From: UBA2336 sp964404445
Lineage (GTDB): Bacteria > Bacteroidota > Bacteroidia > Cytophagales > Cyclobacteriaceae
Length of the DNA: 64,000 nt
NCBI GenBank assembly: GCA_964404445.1
Contig: CAYOJW010000003.1
Coordinates: forward strand, 496,001-560,000
Direction of reading: 5' to 3'
Positions 34,927-43,459 of the stretch are shown here, one piece after another. The translations under genes and the position numbers were made by a program. The first letter of the stretch is position 1, and each line of letters begins with the position of its first letter. The notes beneath the pieces are model-generated. The model was not told where the DNA came from, made no database searches, and saw nothing but the letters and a program-made list of their open reading frames with translations.

Positions 34927-36351
34927 TCATGTCCTTCTTACCTTACCACTCCCCGTCATGTCAATAGCAGACACAATCGTAACCTGTTGCGGTACTTTAA
35001 ATCCCGAAAGGAGTTTTCGGCAATGGCGTAGTAACGCATCTTCATCAAACGAATTTTGATCTTCAACCACAATATCGGCAGCAACCACTTCACCAAACAG
35101 TATGTGTTTTTTGGCATAAGCTTTTGATTGTTTGATACCCGGAAACGCATTGATCACGGTTTCAACTTCTTCGGCAAAAACTTTATTACCCGATACGCTT
35201 ATCATCGATTTTTTGCGACCGGTAATTTCAATCAACCCGTTTGAATGTCGTATGGCATAGTCGCCTGTTAAAAACCAGCCGTTTTGTAAAACCTGTTCGC
35301 GAAACGTTGGCGGTGATAAATATCCGTCAAACATGCCGGGGCCTTTTATCGCTAACAAACCAATGGTGTTGTCGGGGAGTTCATTCAGATTATCGTCCAG
35401 CATAGCAATGGTATAGGCCGGCAATGCGCGGCCTACGGCTCCGGGGTGTTTGCCCGCTTCTTCATGATTGATGATAGGCAGTCCAATTTCGATAATGCCA
35501 AATGCCTGGCTTACGGGTATGTGATGCTTCTGCTCAAAGGTTTTGCAATGTTCGGGATTAACTGCAGTGGTTGTGGAGATTACTTTCCGTAAAGAGGGCA
35601 GACTTGCTTCACCTTCATGTGCAGCCAATAACCGGATGTGCATTGGGGAAGCGTATAGAAATGTTCCTTTATCGCGTTGAATGGTATGGATAAGATCTTC
35701 AGCCAGAAAGCTGTTGCAAATCGTGATCGTTGCTCCGTACCTGATATACAATACAATCGATACAACAAAATGATACGCCATTGGAAGCACCCAAATCACG
35801 GTATCAATATTTGAAATCCGTAAGGAAGCATTAGCCGCTTCAATGCGTTCGTTCACGGTTTGATGTGAGAGGATCACACACTTGGCCTGTCCGGTAGTGC
35901 CCGATGTATAACGCATAAAAGCTACATTGTCAATAAAAGGAACGGTTCGTTCGGTTAATGGAAAGCCTGTCCGGCTGATGCTAAACGGAATATCAAGCAT
36001 TGATTGTTTGTTACCGAACGCAGCAAAGCGGTCATCATCCGTCAGGATGAAATGGATGCGCGATTCACGTATAGCCGTGCTGATCTCAACATCCTGTTGT
36101 TGCGGTGCAATCGGTATCACTACGGCATTGCACGCAATACCTGCATACAACCCAATGATAAAATACCGATTGTTTTTGGTGATCAGGGCAATGCCCGATG
36201 CAGGGATAATACCTGAAGCAGTAAGTTGATTTTTTAAACGATCGACCTGTTGAAGCAGCTCCCGGTATGTTAACGCGCCCGCTTCATCGCGGATGGCTAC
36301 TGTATCAGGCCATGCCATTGCACTATTACATAATGTCTGGTACAGATTCAT
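34927..36351 (-). CDS. AMP-dependent acyl- or aminoacyl-ligase, adenylation domain
   Basis: 474 residues with the adenylate-forming enzyme motifs: P-loop YTSGTTGQAK, GWFLTGDYAIR, GRKKSMISVSGNKVFAEEVE and the C-terminal catalytic Lys in TGSGKVRRT. It would activate an acid as acyl-AMP and load it on the neighbouring carrier protein. The start was placed at the ATG at 36351, which overlaps the oxidoreductase stop by 4 bases; an upstream TTG or other codon (to 36411) adds an odd leader rich in Arg/Thr. It is the last gene of the four-gene operon. Substrate not predictable by eye. Confidence 0.82.
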   Translation of the reverse strand: MNLYQTLCNSAMAWPDTVAIRDEAGALTYRELLQQVDRLKNQLTASGIIPASGIALITKNNRYFIIGLYAGIACNAVVIPIAPQQQDVEISTAIRESRIHFILTDDDRFAAFGNKQSMLDIPFSISRTGFPLTERTVPFIDNVAFMRYTSGTTGQAKCVILSHQTVNERIEAANASLRISNIDTVIWVLPMAYHFVVSIVLYIRYGATITICNSFLAEDLIHTIQRDKGTFLYASPMHIRLLAAHEGEASLPSLRKVISTTTAVNPEHCKTFEQKHHIPVSQAFGIIEIGLPIINHEEAGKHPGAVGRALPAYTIAMLDDNLNELPDNTIGLLAIKGPGMFDGYLSPPTFREQVLQNGWFLTGDYAIRHSNGLIEITGRKKSMISVSGNKVFAEEVETVINAFPGIKQSKAYAKKHILFGEVVAADIVVEDQNSFDEDALLRHCRKLLSGFKVPQQVTIVSAIDMTGSGKVRRT

Positions 36352-37583
36352 GCTTTTAGTGCGCGTTGAATTTGTTGTATAACGTGTTGTTGCTCGCGGA
36401 TTGATTCGCACACGGCTAATCTACCTGCGGCATAACCGGTTTGCAGGCAGGTTCCGGTTACCCGCGCACTGGCAATGGCTTTCGTTTCGGCCGAGATCCC
36501 TTTTCCGGCAAAGAACAGGTTGGCATAAACAGGGGATTGTAAGCATCGTGCCGGAATATCATAAGCGTTGCCTGTTCTAAAATATTCCATCATTACTTTT
36601 CCTGAATAATCCCACTCCTCAATAGGCCATGTACCGATTGCAATACAATCATCGAAGGATTTGCCGTTCGGTACATCTTCTTCTGTCAGGATGTATTTTC
36701 CTTGCGGACGTTGTTGAATACGAATGCCCGGTGCGGGAAATACCGTTTCTACTTTTGCGTTTTCTAAACTTTGTATTTCCCGTAACGACTTGAGTAATGA
36801 TGGAAGATGAATTTTGATTTCCTCTTGCAGATCGTTTGCTTGTGTAGCAGCATCCGTAACGTTTCCGGATAACGGTATTTTAAGATCAACCTGGCTATGC
36901 CGAAGCGAACCGGGTATTACGCTGGTCATGGTGTAATTAGCAGGCCATGCGTGCGTGCCCTTATTTTTAATAATGGTTTTACGGATGGCGAGGTTCAGTG
37001 CATATTCTGTTGTTTCGCCAATGTTTTTTAACCGGATAACTTGTGCGGCAGCCTGGTACGAAGGCTCAGTGAGCATCGGGTGTTTCAGCATTTGTGCAAC
37101 AAAGCCATTTCCGGTACAATCAATAACGGCTTTGAATTTTATTTGCTTGCGTGATGAATTCCCCTCAATAATCAATGTATTGATTGCAGCATTTTGCGTT
37201 GCAATGTGAGCGATTTCATGCCCGAATAACAGCGTAATGTTTTTCGATTGTGTTAAGTTGTTCGTTAAGAGTTTCTGCAAGTTGCTCCATTCGTAAGCGA
37301 TTACGTGCAAGCCATCGGGTAACGAAATAATTTTTGCGTGCTGATCGTAGTTCTGTAAGTTAGTTATAAATTTTTTACAAAACGGATGGTTCACGGCAAC
37401 GGCTTCATTGCCCCGAAAATACAATCCGCACAACGTGCCCACATTGGTGTGGGTAGCGGCACCGCCCGGTGTGCCGGTTTTATCAACCACGATAACGGAA
37501 TGTGTTTCGGCTGCGGCCATCGCTGCGGCATAACCGGCCATGCCACTGCCTATTACAACAATATCGGTTGTCAGCTCAGTCAT
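36348..37583 (-). CDS. FAD-dependent oxidoreductase
   Basis: 411 residues, Rossmann start with GSGMAG (12-17) and the GTPGGAATHTNVGTLCGLYFRG block of the FAD-dependent oxidoreductase family PF12831, with a C-terminal FAD-contacting stretch (NLFFAGKGISAETKAIASARVTGT, given here in part). It probably oxidises a carrier-bound acyl or aminoacyl group. It overlaps the condensation-like gene by 8 bases at its start and the ligase by 4 at its end, so the three are one coupled operon. Confidence 0.82.
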   Translation of the reverse strand: MTELTTDIVVIGSGMAGYAAAMAAAETHSVIVVDKTGTPGGAATHTNVGTLCGLYFRGNEAVAVNHPFCKKFITNLQNYDQHAKIISLPDGLHVIAYEWSNLQKLLTNNLTQSKNITLLFGHEIAHIATQNAAINTLIIEGNSSRKQIKFKAVIDCTGNGFVAQMLKHPMLTEPSYQAAAQVIRLKNIGETTEYALNLAIRKTIIKNKGTHAWPANYTMTSVIPGSLRHSQVDLKIPLSGNVTDAATQANDLQEEIKIHLPSLLKSLREIQSLENAKVETVFPAPGIRIQQRPQGKYILTEEDVPNGKSFDDCIAIGTWPIEEWDYSGKVMMEYFRTGNAYDIPARCLQSPVYANLFFAGKGISAETKAIASARVTGTCLQTGYAAGRLAVCESIREQQHVIQQIQRALKA

Positions 37584-38868
37584 GAAACGGTAATCCTGTT
37601 GTTAGTTCGTATTTTAATTTTTGTTCCAGCATGGCAAGCTCGTGCGGTGTTATCACATCATCGAAATACAAGATCATCAAACGCAACTGGTTTTGAAAAC
37701 GCATGAACGCAAAGGTAAGACCGGGCGGGTGAATGCTGGAAGGAAAACTCCAGGCATCGGTTATAGCGTGACCATTAAAATGTGTGAAGCTATCGGGGTG
37801 ATCGGCTGCGACTGTAAATAAAAAACTCGACAGCGATCCGCCCTGCGGGCCTTTTATCCAATGGTAATACAGGGGCAGGGGTGTTCTGCGCAATGCGTGC
37901 ATCAGAATATCGTAATCGGCAAAAGTTTTCTTTTTGATTTGATCGACCATCTGATTATTGATCGACTGTACGCTTTCGCTGATCGACTGAAGATTTTTTG
38001 CAGTTAACCGGTAAAACAAAAACGACAGATGATTGCCAACCAGCGGGCCTTGTGCGCCTTTCTTACGCTGATCACGAGGCACGGGAACCCAAAAATCGTG
38101 AAGCGCTTTGCCACGCTTGTGCAAGAGCGTATGTATGCCACGTGCAGCGGCAGCCAAGTAAACCGGACTTCTTCCAAACTGCGCGCCTAAGGTTATGCCT
38201 GTTTGATCAATGGCATTGGTTTCTTCTGCGGTAAACCGGATGGTTTGAGTTTTTTGTTTGGCTGATGTTGGTTTGGCAGGGGCGATAGAGGCTAACGGCT
38301 TAGCCGATGTACGGTCGATAAAACGTTTTGCCCGTATGGCAGCTATTAAATTGAATTTATGTAATGATCCATCAATAGTATTACTCAACGTAAGTTGCGG
38401 CCATGCTTCGGTCGAAGCTAATTGTTGTAACAATAAGGTGGCCCCATACCCGTCCATCAACAAATGATGCCACGAAAACACCAATGCTGTTTTTCCATTA
38501 CTGCGGTGTAGCAGATCAAACCTGAATAACGGGACTTGTGCTAACGTAATTTTGTTTTGTGTTACACTTTCCGGTAATAACGCATCGGTTTTGTGTTCGG
38601 TTACAGCGATGCGTACCGGTACTGAAACATTCCATACAGGGCGCGAGAAGATAAATTTTTTAACGGGTTTTATCGAAGCCAACCGTTGAACATCGGGGTG
38701 AGCATTGAGTTTGGTTTCAAAAGAGGTTTTATTCAGTGTTCCATCCAGTTCAAGCACGTAATGGCAGGTGTTGCTCGACTGTCCGCTGGGTACAATGTGT
38801 TGCTGGTCGAGCGCCAGCATAAAACAATCGGCAGCGGTTAAGGGAATGGTATGGAGGGGTGTGGCCAA
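37576..38868 (-). CDS. stand-alone condensation-domain-like acyltransferase
   Basis: 430 residues with the HHxxxDG active-site motif HHLLMDG (134-140), shared by non-ribosomal peptide condensation domains, PapA acyltransferases and wax ester synthases. The C-terminal half has DFWVPVPRDQRKKGAQGPLVGN and SLSSFLFTVAADH, consistent with that fold. It likely transfers an acyl group from the carrier protein to an amine or hydroxyl acceptor. Placed two bases after the carrier-protein gene. Confidence 0.75.
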   Translation of the reverse strand: MATPLHTIPLTAADCFMLALDQQHIVPSGQSSNTCHYVLELDGTLNKTSFETKLNAHPDVQRLASIKPVKKFIFSRPVWNVSVPVRIAVTEHKTDALLPESVTQNKITLAQVPLFRFDLLHRSNGKTALVFSWHHLLMDGYGATLLLQQLASTEAWPQLTLSNTIDGSLHKFNLIAAIRAKRFIDRTSAKPLASIAPAKPTSAKQKTQTIRFTAEETNAIDQTGITLGAQFGRSPVYLAAAARGIHTLLHKRGKALHDFWVPVPRDQRKKGAQGPLVGNHLSFLFYRLTAKNLQSISESVQSINNQMVDQIKKKTFADYDILMHALRRTPLPLYYHWIKGPQGGSLSSFLFTVAADHPDSFTHFNGHAITDAWSFPSSIHPPGLTFAFMRFQNQLRLMILYFDDVITPHELAMLEQKLKYELTTGLPFHD

Positions 38869-38870
38869 GA

Positions 38871-39122
38871 TTAGGATTGCTGATGTTTAAAGGCACACGC
38901 AGCCAATGTTTCTACCGATTTGAAATTGGCAGGGTTAAGTTCCGATTCGGGAAGCGTAATGCCGCACGTGCGTTCGAGGAACAAAACCAACTCAATAATA
39001 CCCATCGAATCGATGCCCAATGAATGGAATGATGTGTTGTTGCTGATCGAAACAGAAGCATCAACCAACGAGTCGCTGATATATTTTTTTAACCGGTCGG
39101 CTATTGCTGTTTCTGTGAGCAT
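38871..39122 (-). CDS. acyl or peptidyl carrier protein
   Basis: 83 residues, LKKYISDSLVDASVSI then SFHSLGIDSMGIIELVLFLE. Ser39 in LGIDSM is the 4'-phosphopantetheine site. It holds an activated acyl or aminoacyl group for the neighbouring enzymes. The ATG at 39122 gives family length; the TTG at 39137 adds five residues. First gene of the operon (carrier, condensation, oxidoreductase, ligase). Confidence 0.88.
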   Translation of the reverse strand: MLTETAIADRLKKYISDSLVDASVSISNNTSFHSLGIDSMGIIELVLFLERTCGITLPESELNPANFKSVETLAACAFKHQQS

Positions 39123-39230
39123 TCGTTGATAATACAATGAACCGGCAAGCTAATTTTTTATGGATTTACTTCCTAACCCGATGTGGATTGCCACGTTGAA
39201 TACATTATTTTTGACGGTCATTTTTTATCC

Positions 39231-40721
39231 ATGAATAGCAATTTAAAACCGGATTCAGGTACAAAGTCGGCAGTCGTAATCGGGTCGGGTATTGCCGGTC
39301 TGGCATCGGCTATCCGGCTGGCCGCAAAAGGCTACCATACCGATGTGTTTGAAGCCAATGATTACCCCGGTGGAAAGCTCCGGGAACTGCGCATGGACGG
39401 ATACCGGTTTGATATGGGGCCATCGGTGTTTACCGTTCCGCACCTCATCGATGAATTGTTTACGTTGTGCGGGAGAAACCCGCGCGATTATTTTGGTTAC
39501 GAACGATTGGAAACCAACTTCAAATATTTCTTTCCGGATGGCACCTCGATTACCGCTTACGCAGATGTGGATAAGTTCTCGAAAGAGTTAGCCGAAAAAT
39601 CGACCGACCCGCCAACGAGTTTTCATAACTATGTGAAAAACATCGAAACGAAGTTTAACATCACCAACGAAGTGTTTATTGAAAACTCGATTCACGTATT
39701 TAAAAACTTCCTGACCAAGCGGGTATTGTACGGTATTTTAAATTTTTACCGTATCGATGCATTCACCACGATGAACAACGGTAACAAAAAGTTCTTCAAA
39801 GACCCGAACTTAGTGCAGTTGTTTAATCATTATGCCTCGTATGTGGGATCAAACCCGCTGGTGGCTCCGGCTACGTTAAATGTGATCTCACATTTTATAA
39901 TCAGCAAGGGAGTGTTCATAGCCGACAAGGGTATGTATTCATTAGTGCGGGCGTTGGTACGCCTTGCGGAAGACATGGGTGTGAAGTTTCATTACAATAC
40001 ATTGATACACGAAATCCTTGTCCAAAACAAAAAAGTAACGGGCATTCGTACCGATGCCGGTGCGTTGCATTACGATGTGGTGGTGAGCAATGCCGATGTT
40101 TACCATACCTACCGTAAACTACTGCCCAACGTAAAGCAACCCGAACTGATTTTACGACAAACCAAATCAAGTTCGATACTTGGTTTTTACTGGGGTATTA
40201 ACAAACAACACGAACAACTGAGCGTGCATAATATGCTGTTCTCAGGCAATGAACGGGAAGAATACGAAGCGGTTTTCGAACGGGGTACGATCAGCAACGA
40301 CCCTTCGGTTTATATATGTATTACCGCAAAACATATTCCGGACGATGCACCGGCAGGTTGTGAAAACTGGTTTGTGATTGTTACTGCCCCGAATAACACC
40401 GGTCAGGATTGGAACGCATTGGTGAACCGTGTACGGCAACAGGTAATGGACAAGATTAAAACAATGTTAGGCATTGATGTGGCGAAACATTTGGTGTGCG
40501 AAGATGTGCTTACGCCATTGGTGGTCGAGAAAAATTACCGCAGTCCGTTTGGGGCGATTTTTGGCAACAGTTCAAACAGCAAATTCTCAACGTTCTTGCG
40601 TCATCCGAACTTCAGCCGCAAGCTCAGGAATTTATATTTTGTGGGAGGAAGTGTGCATCCCGGTGCGGGTATCCCCATGTGTTTAAACTCAGCCAAGATT
40701 ATGGATAAGGTGTTGGGGTAG
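39231..40721 (+). CDS. phytoene desaturase-family carotenoid desaturase (CrtI or CrtD type)
   Basis: 496 residues; FAD-binding GSGIAG (18-23) followed by LASAIRLAAKGYHTDVFEAND and PGGKL, and a C-terminal FVGGSVHPGAGIPMCLNSAK, the classic CrtI signature. Enzymes of this family desaturate phytoene (CrtI) or 1-hydroxycarotenoids (CrtD). Because a second family member is at 62561-64000, one of the two is likely CrtI and the other CrtD-like; this one differs more from the standard CrtI. The ATG at 39231 is chosen over the GTG at 39183. It diverges from the carrier-protein operon by 107 bases. Confidence 0.87.
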   Translation: MNSNLKPDSGTKSAVVIGSGIAGLASAIRLAAKGYHTDVFEANDYPGGKLRELRMDGYRFDMGPSVFTVPHLIDELFTLCGRNPRDYFGYERLETNFKYFFPDGTSITAYADVDKFSKELAEKSTDPPTSFHNYVKNIETKFNITNEVFIENSIHVFKNFLTKRVLYGILNFYRIDAFTTMNNGNKKFFKDPNLVQLFNHYASYVGSNPLVAPATLNVISHFIISKGVFIADKGMYSLVRALVRLAEDMGVKFHYNTLIHEILVQNKKVTGIRTDAGALHYDVVVSNADVYHTYRKLLPNVKQPELILRQTKSSSILGFYWGINKQHEQLSVHNMLFSGNEREEYEAVFERGTISNDPSVYICITAKHIPDDAPAGCENWFVIVTAPNNTGQDWNALVNRVRQQVMDKIKTMLGIDVAKHLVCEDVLTPLVVEKNYRSPFGAIFGNSSNSKFSTFLRHPNFSRKLRNLYFVGGSVHPGAGIPMCLNSAKIMDKVLG

Positions 40722-40736
40722 TAAATACTATAATAA

Positions 40737-41483
40737 TTAAATACGCTGTAAAACCAACAGACCTACCCCAATACCGAGTGAAATAGCGATTTCTAATTTA
40801 CTTATTTTAAAAACTGTTGTAATGTTTTTCTTACACATTGTCCATACTAATAGAGAGTATATTATAAATGCTAAAATGAGGCTTATTGGTGATGGTGAGG
40901 GGAACAAGCTATCTAATATTGTAGATTCTTGCTGCGACATTCTTATTTCGAATATCAGTATTGGTATGCTTGAAGCAGCTAAAAAACAAAAATGGATTAC
41001 AGTTAAAATCCAACCAATTTGTTTTCTGAGTATTAATGTGATACCTGCTATTGGAAGTATTGCAAAAGGAAGAACATAGTAGAGGGTGCTAATATCCCAC
41101 GATCCGCCATCGAAAATCAGAAGTGTTAAAAACGAAAAACTTGTAATGATTTTGTAAGCGAATTGAACAATAATGATTATTGATATGATGTCAATAATTC
41201 CAGAAGGTGTTAATCTTCTGTCTTGAGCGGTAATGCTATTGTAAACTTCTTTTAACCTGATTATAATCCTCTCTGTTGCGGTCAAATGAGAAGTTTCGGA
41301 TTGGCTTTCGATTAATACTCTTTGTGCAAGTTCGTACTCATCTGTACTTAGGTTTCTGGCATTGAGTTCTTGCTTAGCGGCTTCTACGGCTAAGGGCTGG
41401 TATTCATCAACTTTGTTTACAATGTCAAGTAATTCATAATTTGATAAAGTTTTGTATTTGTTGATGAATGGGTTTTCCGACAT
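40737..41483 (-). CDS. membrane protein of unknown function
   Basis: 248 residues. The N-terminal part (NPFINKYKTLSNYELLDIVN, EYQPLAVEAAKQELNARNLS) is an acidic segment common in several Bacteroidota membrane proteins, followed by four to five transmembrane helices (IIDIISIIIIVQFAYKI, ISTLYYVLPFAILPIAG, WILTVIHFCFLAASSIPIL, ISLILAFIIYSLLVW). No family is recognised. The ATG at 41483 is used; one at 41492 is possible. It follows crtZ by 36 bases on the same strand. Confidence 0.65.
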   Translation of the reverse strand: MSENPFINKYKTLSNYELLDIVNKVDEYQPLAVEAAKQELNARNLSTDEYELAQRVLIESQSETSHLTATERIIIRLKEVYNSITAQDRRLTPSGIIDIISIIIIVQFAYKIITSFSFLTLLIFDGGSWDISTLYYVLPFAILPIAGITLILRKQIGWILTVIHFCFLAASSIPILIFEIRMSQQESTILDSLFPSPSPISLILAFIIYSLLVWTMCKKNITTVFKISKLEIAISLGIGVGLLVLQRI

Positions 41484-41518
41484 AAGAGGCATTTTGGTTG
41501 AATGTACGATACTATATA

Positions 41519-41995
41519 TTACACTTGCTTCAGTTTCTTCGTATAAGCTTTTGCTTCGCGATAGTATTTGAAGGGCACGAGCAACATACCGTAACACTCG
41601 CTTTCGTGGCGGCTTTTTTTGTGATGTACTTTGTGGCCTTTGCGCAGGGCAATAAGCCACGGTGAGGTAACGTTCCTGAAAACTTTAATGCGCTGGTGGA
41701 TCAATCCATCGTGTACCAATACATAACAAATTCCGTACAGGGTAATGCCAATGCCGATGTAGAGTTTGTAATCCAGTCCGTCCATAATGCCAAACATGAT
41801 AAACAGCCAAGATGGGATGGCGAACACTGCCGCAAAGAAATCGTTTTTTTCAAAAGCGTGATCGTGCGGGCGGTGGTGGTCTTCGTGCATGTACCATAAA
41901 AAGCCGTGCATCACATATTTGTGCAAAGCCCAGGCAATGGCTTCCATCGCGGCAAATGCGATAAAAATCAGGGATATGTACCAGATGTAGATCAT
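41519..41995 (-). CDS. crtZ: beta-carotene hydroxylase, CrtZ type
   Basis: 158 residues, with four histidine boxes that bind the di-iron centre: HKYVMH (25-30), HEDHH (37-41), HDGLIHQR and HKVHH, in a fatty-acid-hydroxylase fold with three or four helices. In carotenoid context it adds the 3-hydroxyl groups to beta-carotene. The ATG at 41995 (MIYIWYISLI) is the start; an upstream frame to 42142 is not conserved. It is separate from crtB-idi-crtY by about 16 kb. Confidence 0.88.
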   Translation of the reverse strand: MIYIWYISLIFIAFAAMEAIAWALHKYVMHGFLWYMHEDHHRPHDHAFEKNDFFAAVFAIPSWLFIMFGIMDGLDYKLYIGIGITLYGICYVLVHDGLIHQRIKVFRNVTSPWLIALRKGHKVHHKKSRHESECYGMLLVPFKYYREAKAYTKKLKQV

Positions 41996-42212
41996 TCGGG
42001 CAAAAGTAAAATGAGTTATGGCTTTATCAAAAATCAAAAGGATAAAGAAACCTGGTCGATTGAGTTCTATGGCTCTACTAATGGTTTTATTATATATAAG
42101 AAGAGGTTCTACAATACCAATGCCATGCCTCGAATAGACCATAATTACCTATTTTAACAGAATAAAATTTGGTAATAGACCCATTTTAAAAATAATTATG
42201 CAATTCTACTTT

Positions 42213-42228
42213 GATAAAACGTTTAACT
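42213..42228. promoter_or_regulatory. degenerate LacI-type operator upstream of lacI
   Basis: GATAAAACGTTTAACT matches 13 of 16 positions of the operator AGTTAAACGTTTAACT seen twice downstream of the regulator gene. It lies 30 bases before the lacI ATG and suggests autoregulation. The rest of the 41996-42257 gap shows nothing else clear. Confidence 0.6.
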
Positions 42229-42257
42229 AAAATACTTTCACGCAATCGTTTGCTGAT

Positions 42258-43256
42258 ATGGGCAAAAAAATACTCATAAAGGACATAGCTGAAAGAATGG
42301 GCGTTTCAAATGCCACGGTTTCATTCGTTTTGAATGGCAAGGAGGGGCGTGTCGGCAAAGAGTTATCTAAAAAGATATTAGAAGTTGCGGAAGAGTTGAA
42401 TTACAAACCGAATAACCTGGCAAGGGGTTTACGGATGGGCAAGAGCCGTACCATCGGGTTAATTGTGGCCGATATCACAAACAGTTTTTTTGCAAACCTC
42501 GCTTTCCAGATTCAGGAATATGCCGAGAGCCTGAACTATGCGGTTATCATTGCCAACACTAACGAGTCGGTTGACAAAATGAATAAGATGATTGATGTGC
42601 TCAAATCACGCCAGGTGGACGGATATGTAATTGTACCAACAGAATTTGGAGAAGATTCTATACGGAAATTAGTGGCAAACGAAGTACCCGTGGTGCTTAT
42701 GGATCGTTACTTTCCGGATATAGAAGCCAGCTATGTTTCCGTAAATAACCATTACGCCTCAAAGCAGATAACCCAATACTTAATCCAAAGCGGTTGTAAG
42801 AAAATTGCATTGGTTAGTTATAACAATACATTGGCTCACATGCAGGAGCGAAAGCGCGGATATATCGATGCTTTACAGGAAGCAGGTTTACGTGACGATG
42901 CGTTGGTAAAATACATCAACTACGAAAACATGCACGAAGAAGTGGCAAAAGCTGTTGAAGAGTTGGTTTCGGAGAAAGAAAATAGAATTGGCGGCATTTT
43001 TTTTGCCACCAATAGTTTGTCTACTGTGGGCATCAGACACTTGTTAAAATTGAACGTGAAGATACCCGACCAGATTAGGGTTGCCTGTTTTGATAAAAGC
43101 GATGTGTTCGATTTTTTCAATACCAAAATACCTCATGTGCATCAACCGATACCGGAAATGGGCAAACGGGCAGTTGACTTGTTGTTGCACCAAGTGGAAA
43201 AAGGATATGGGGTAAACTTGCGATCCGAACTGTTGGCGGAGGTTTGTCTCGATTAA
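42258..43256 (+). CDS. LacI-family transcriptional regulator of the polysaccharide utilization locus
   Basis: 332 residues. An N-terminal LacI helix-turn-helix (KILIKDIAERMGVSNATVSF) with hinge helix region YKPNNLARGLRMGK, then a periplasmic-binding-protein-like sensor (TIGLIVADITNSFFANL, DGYVIVPTEFGED, GGIFFATNSLSTVG). It likely represses the 20-kb locus until a sugar (probably D-arabinose, D-ribulose or a phosphate) binds. LacI-type control is less common in Bacteroidota than hybrid two-component or SusR-type control. Two strong operators lie right after the gene, before fucP. Confidence 0.92.
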   Translation: MGKKILIKDIAERMGVSNATVSFVLNGKEGRVGKELSKKILEVAEELNYKPNNLARGLRMGKSRTIGLIVADITNSFFANLAFQIQEYAESLNYAVIIANTNESVDKMNKMIDVLKSRQVDGYVIVPTEFGEDSIRKLVANEVPVVLMDRYFPDIEASYVSVNNHYASKQITQYLIQSGCKKIALVSYNNTLAHMQERKRGYIDALQEAGLRDDALVKYINYENMHEEVAKAVEELVSEKENRIGGIFFATNSLSTVGIRHLLKLNVKIPDQIRVACFDKSDVFDFFNTKIPHVHQPIPEMGKRAVDLLLHQVEKGYGVNLRSELLAEVCLD

Positions 43257-43265
43257 TTATTTGCG

Positions 43266-43291
43266 TAATAAGTTAAACGTTTAACTTATTA
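43266..43291. promoter_or_regulatory. 26-base perfect palindrome, LacI-type operator 1
   Basis: The core AGTTAAACGTTTAACT (43271-43286) extends to perfect symmetry over 26 bases. It lies between lacI and fucP. Centre at about 43278.5, 62 bases from the second operator, so it could form a repression loop. Confidence 0.85.
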
Positions 43292-43331
43292 TTTATGGAA
43301 AGTATAAAATTGAAATTCATTGTAAAACACG

Positions 43332-43349
43332 TAGTTAAACGTTTAACTA
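43332..43349. promoter_or_regulatory. 18-base perfect palindrome, LacI-type operator 2
   Basis: TAGTTAAACGTTTAACTA, same 16-base core as operator 1. It lies 111 bases before the fucP start. Spacing of about 62 bases (about six helical turns) puts both sites on one face of DNA. Confidence 0.85.
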
Positions 43350-43459
43350 ATAATATATATCCAACGCAATTTTGGGTTAATGAACGAATGTTTTTTTAAT
43401 ACCAATATAAAAGCGAGCAAACGAGGGCACTTTTAAAATGTATAACACTAAACGAACCT

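Noticed and set aside
41996..42142. N-terminal extension of the CrtZ frame to 42142
   Set aside because: The extra 49 residues have no match to the hydroxylase family; the ATG at 41995 gives family length and the first helix.
43266..43349. CRISPR-like repeated palindromes
   Set aside because: Only two copies with a long unequal spacer and LacI-type symmetry; they are operators, not CRISPR repeats.
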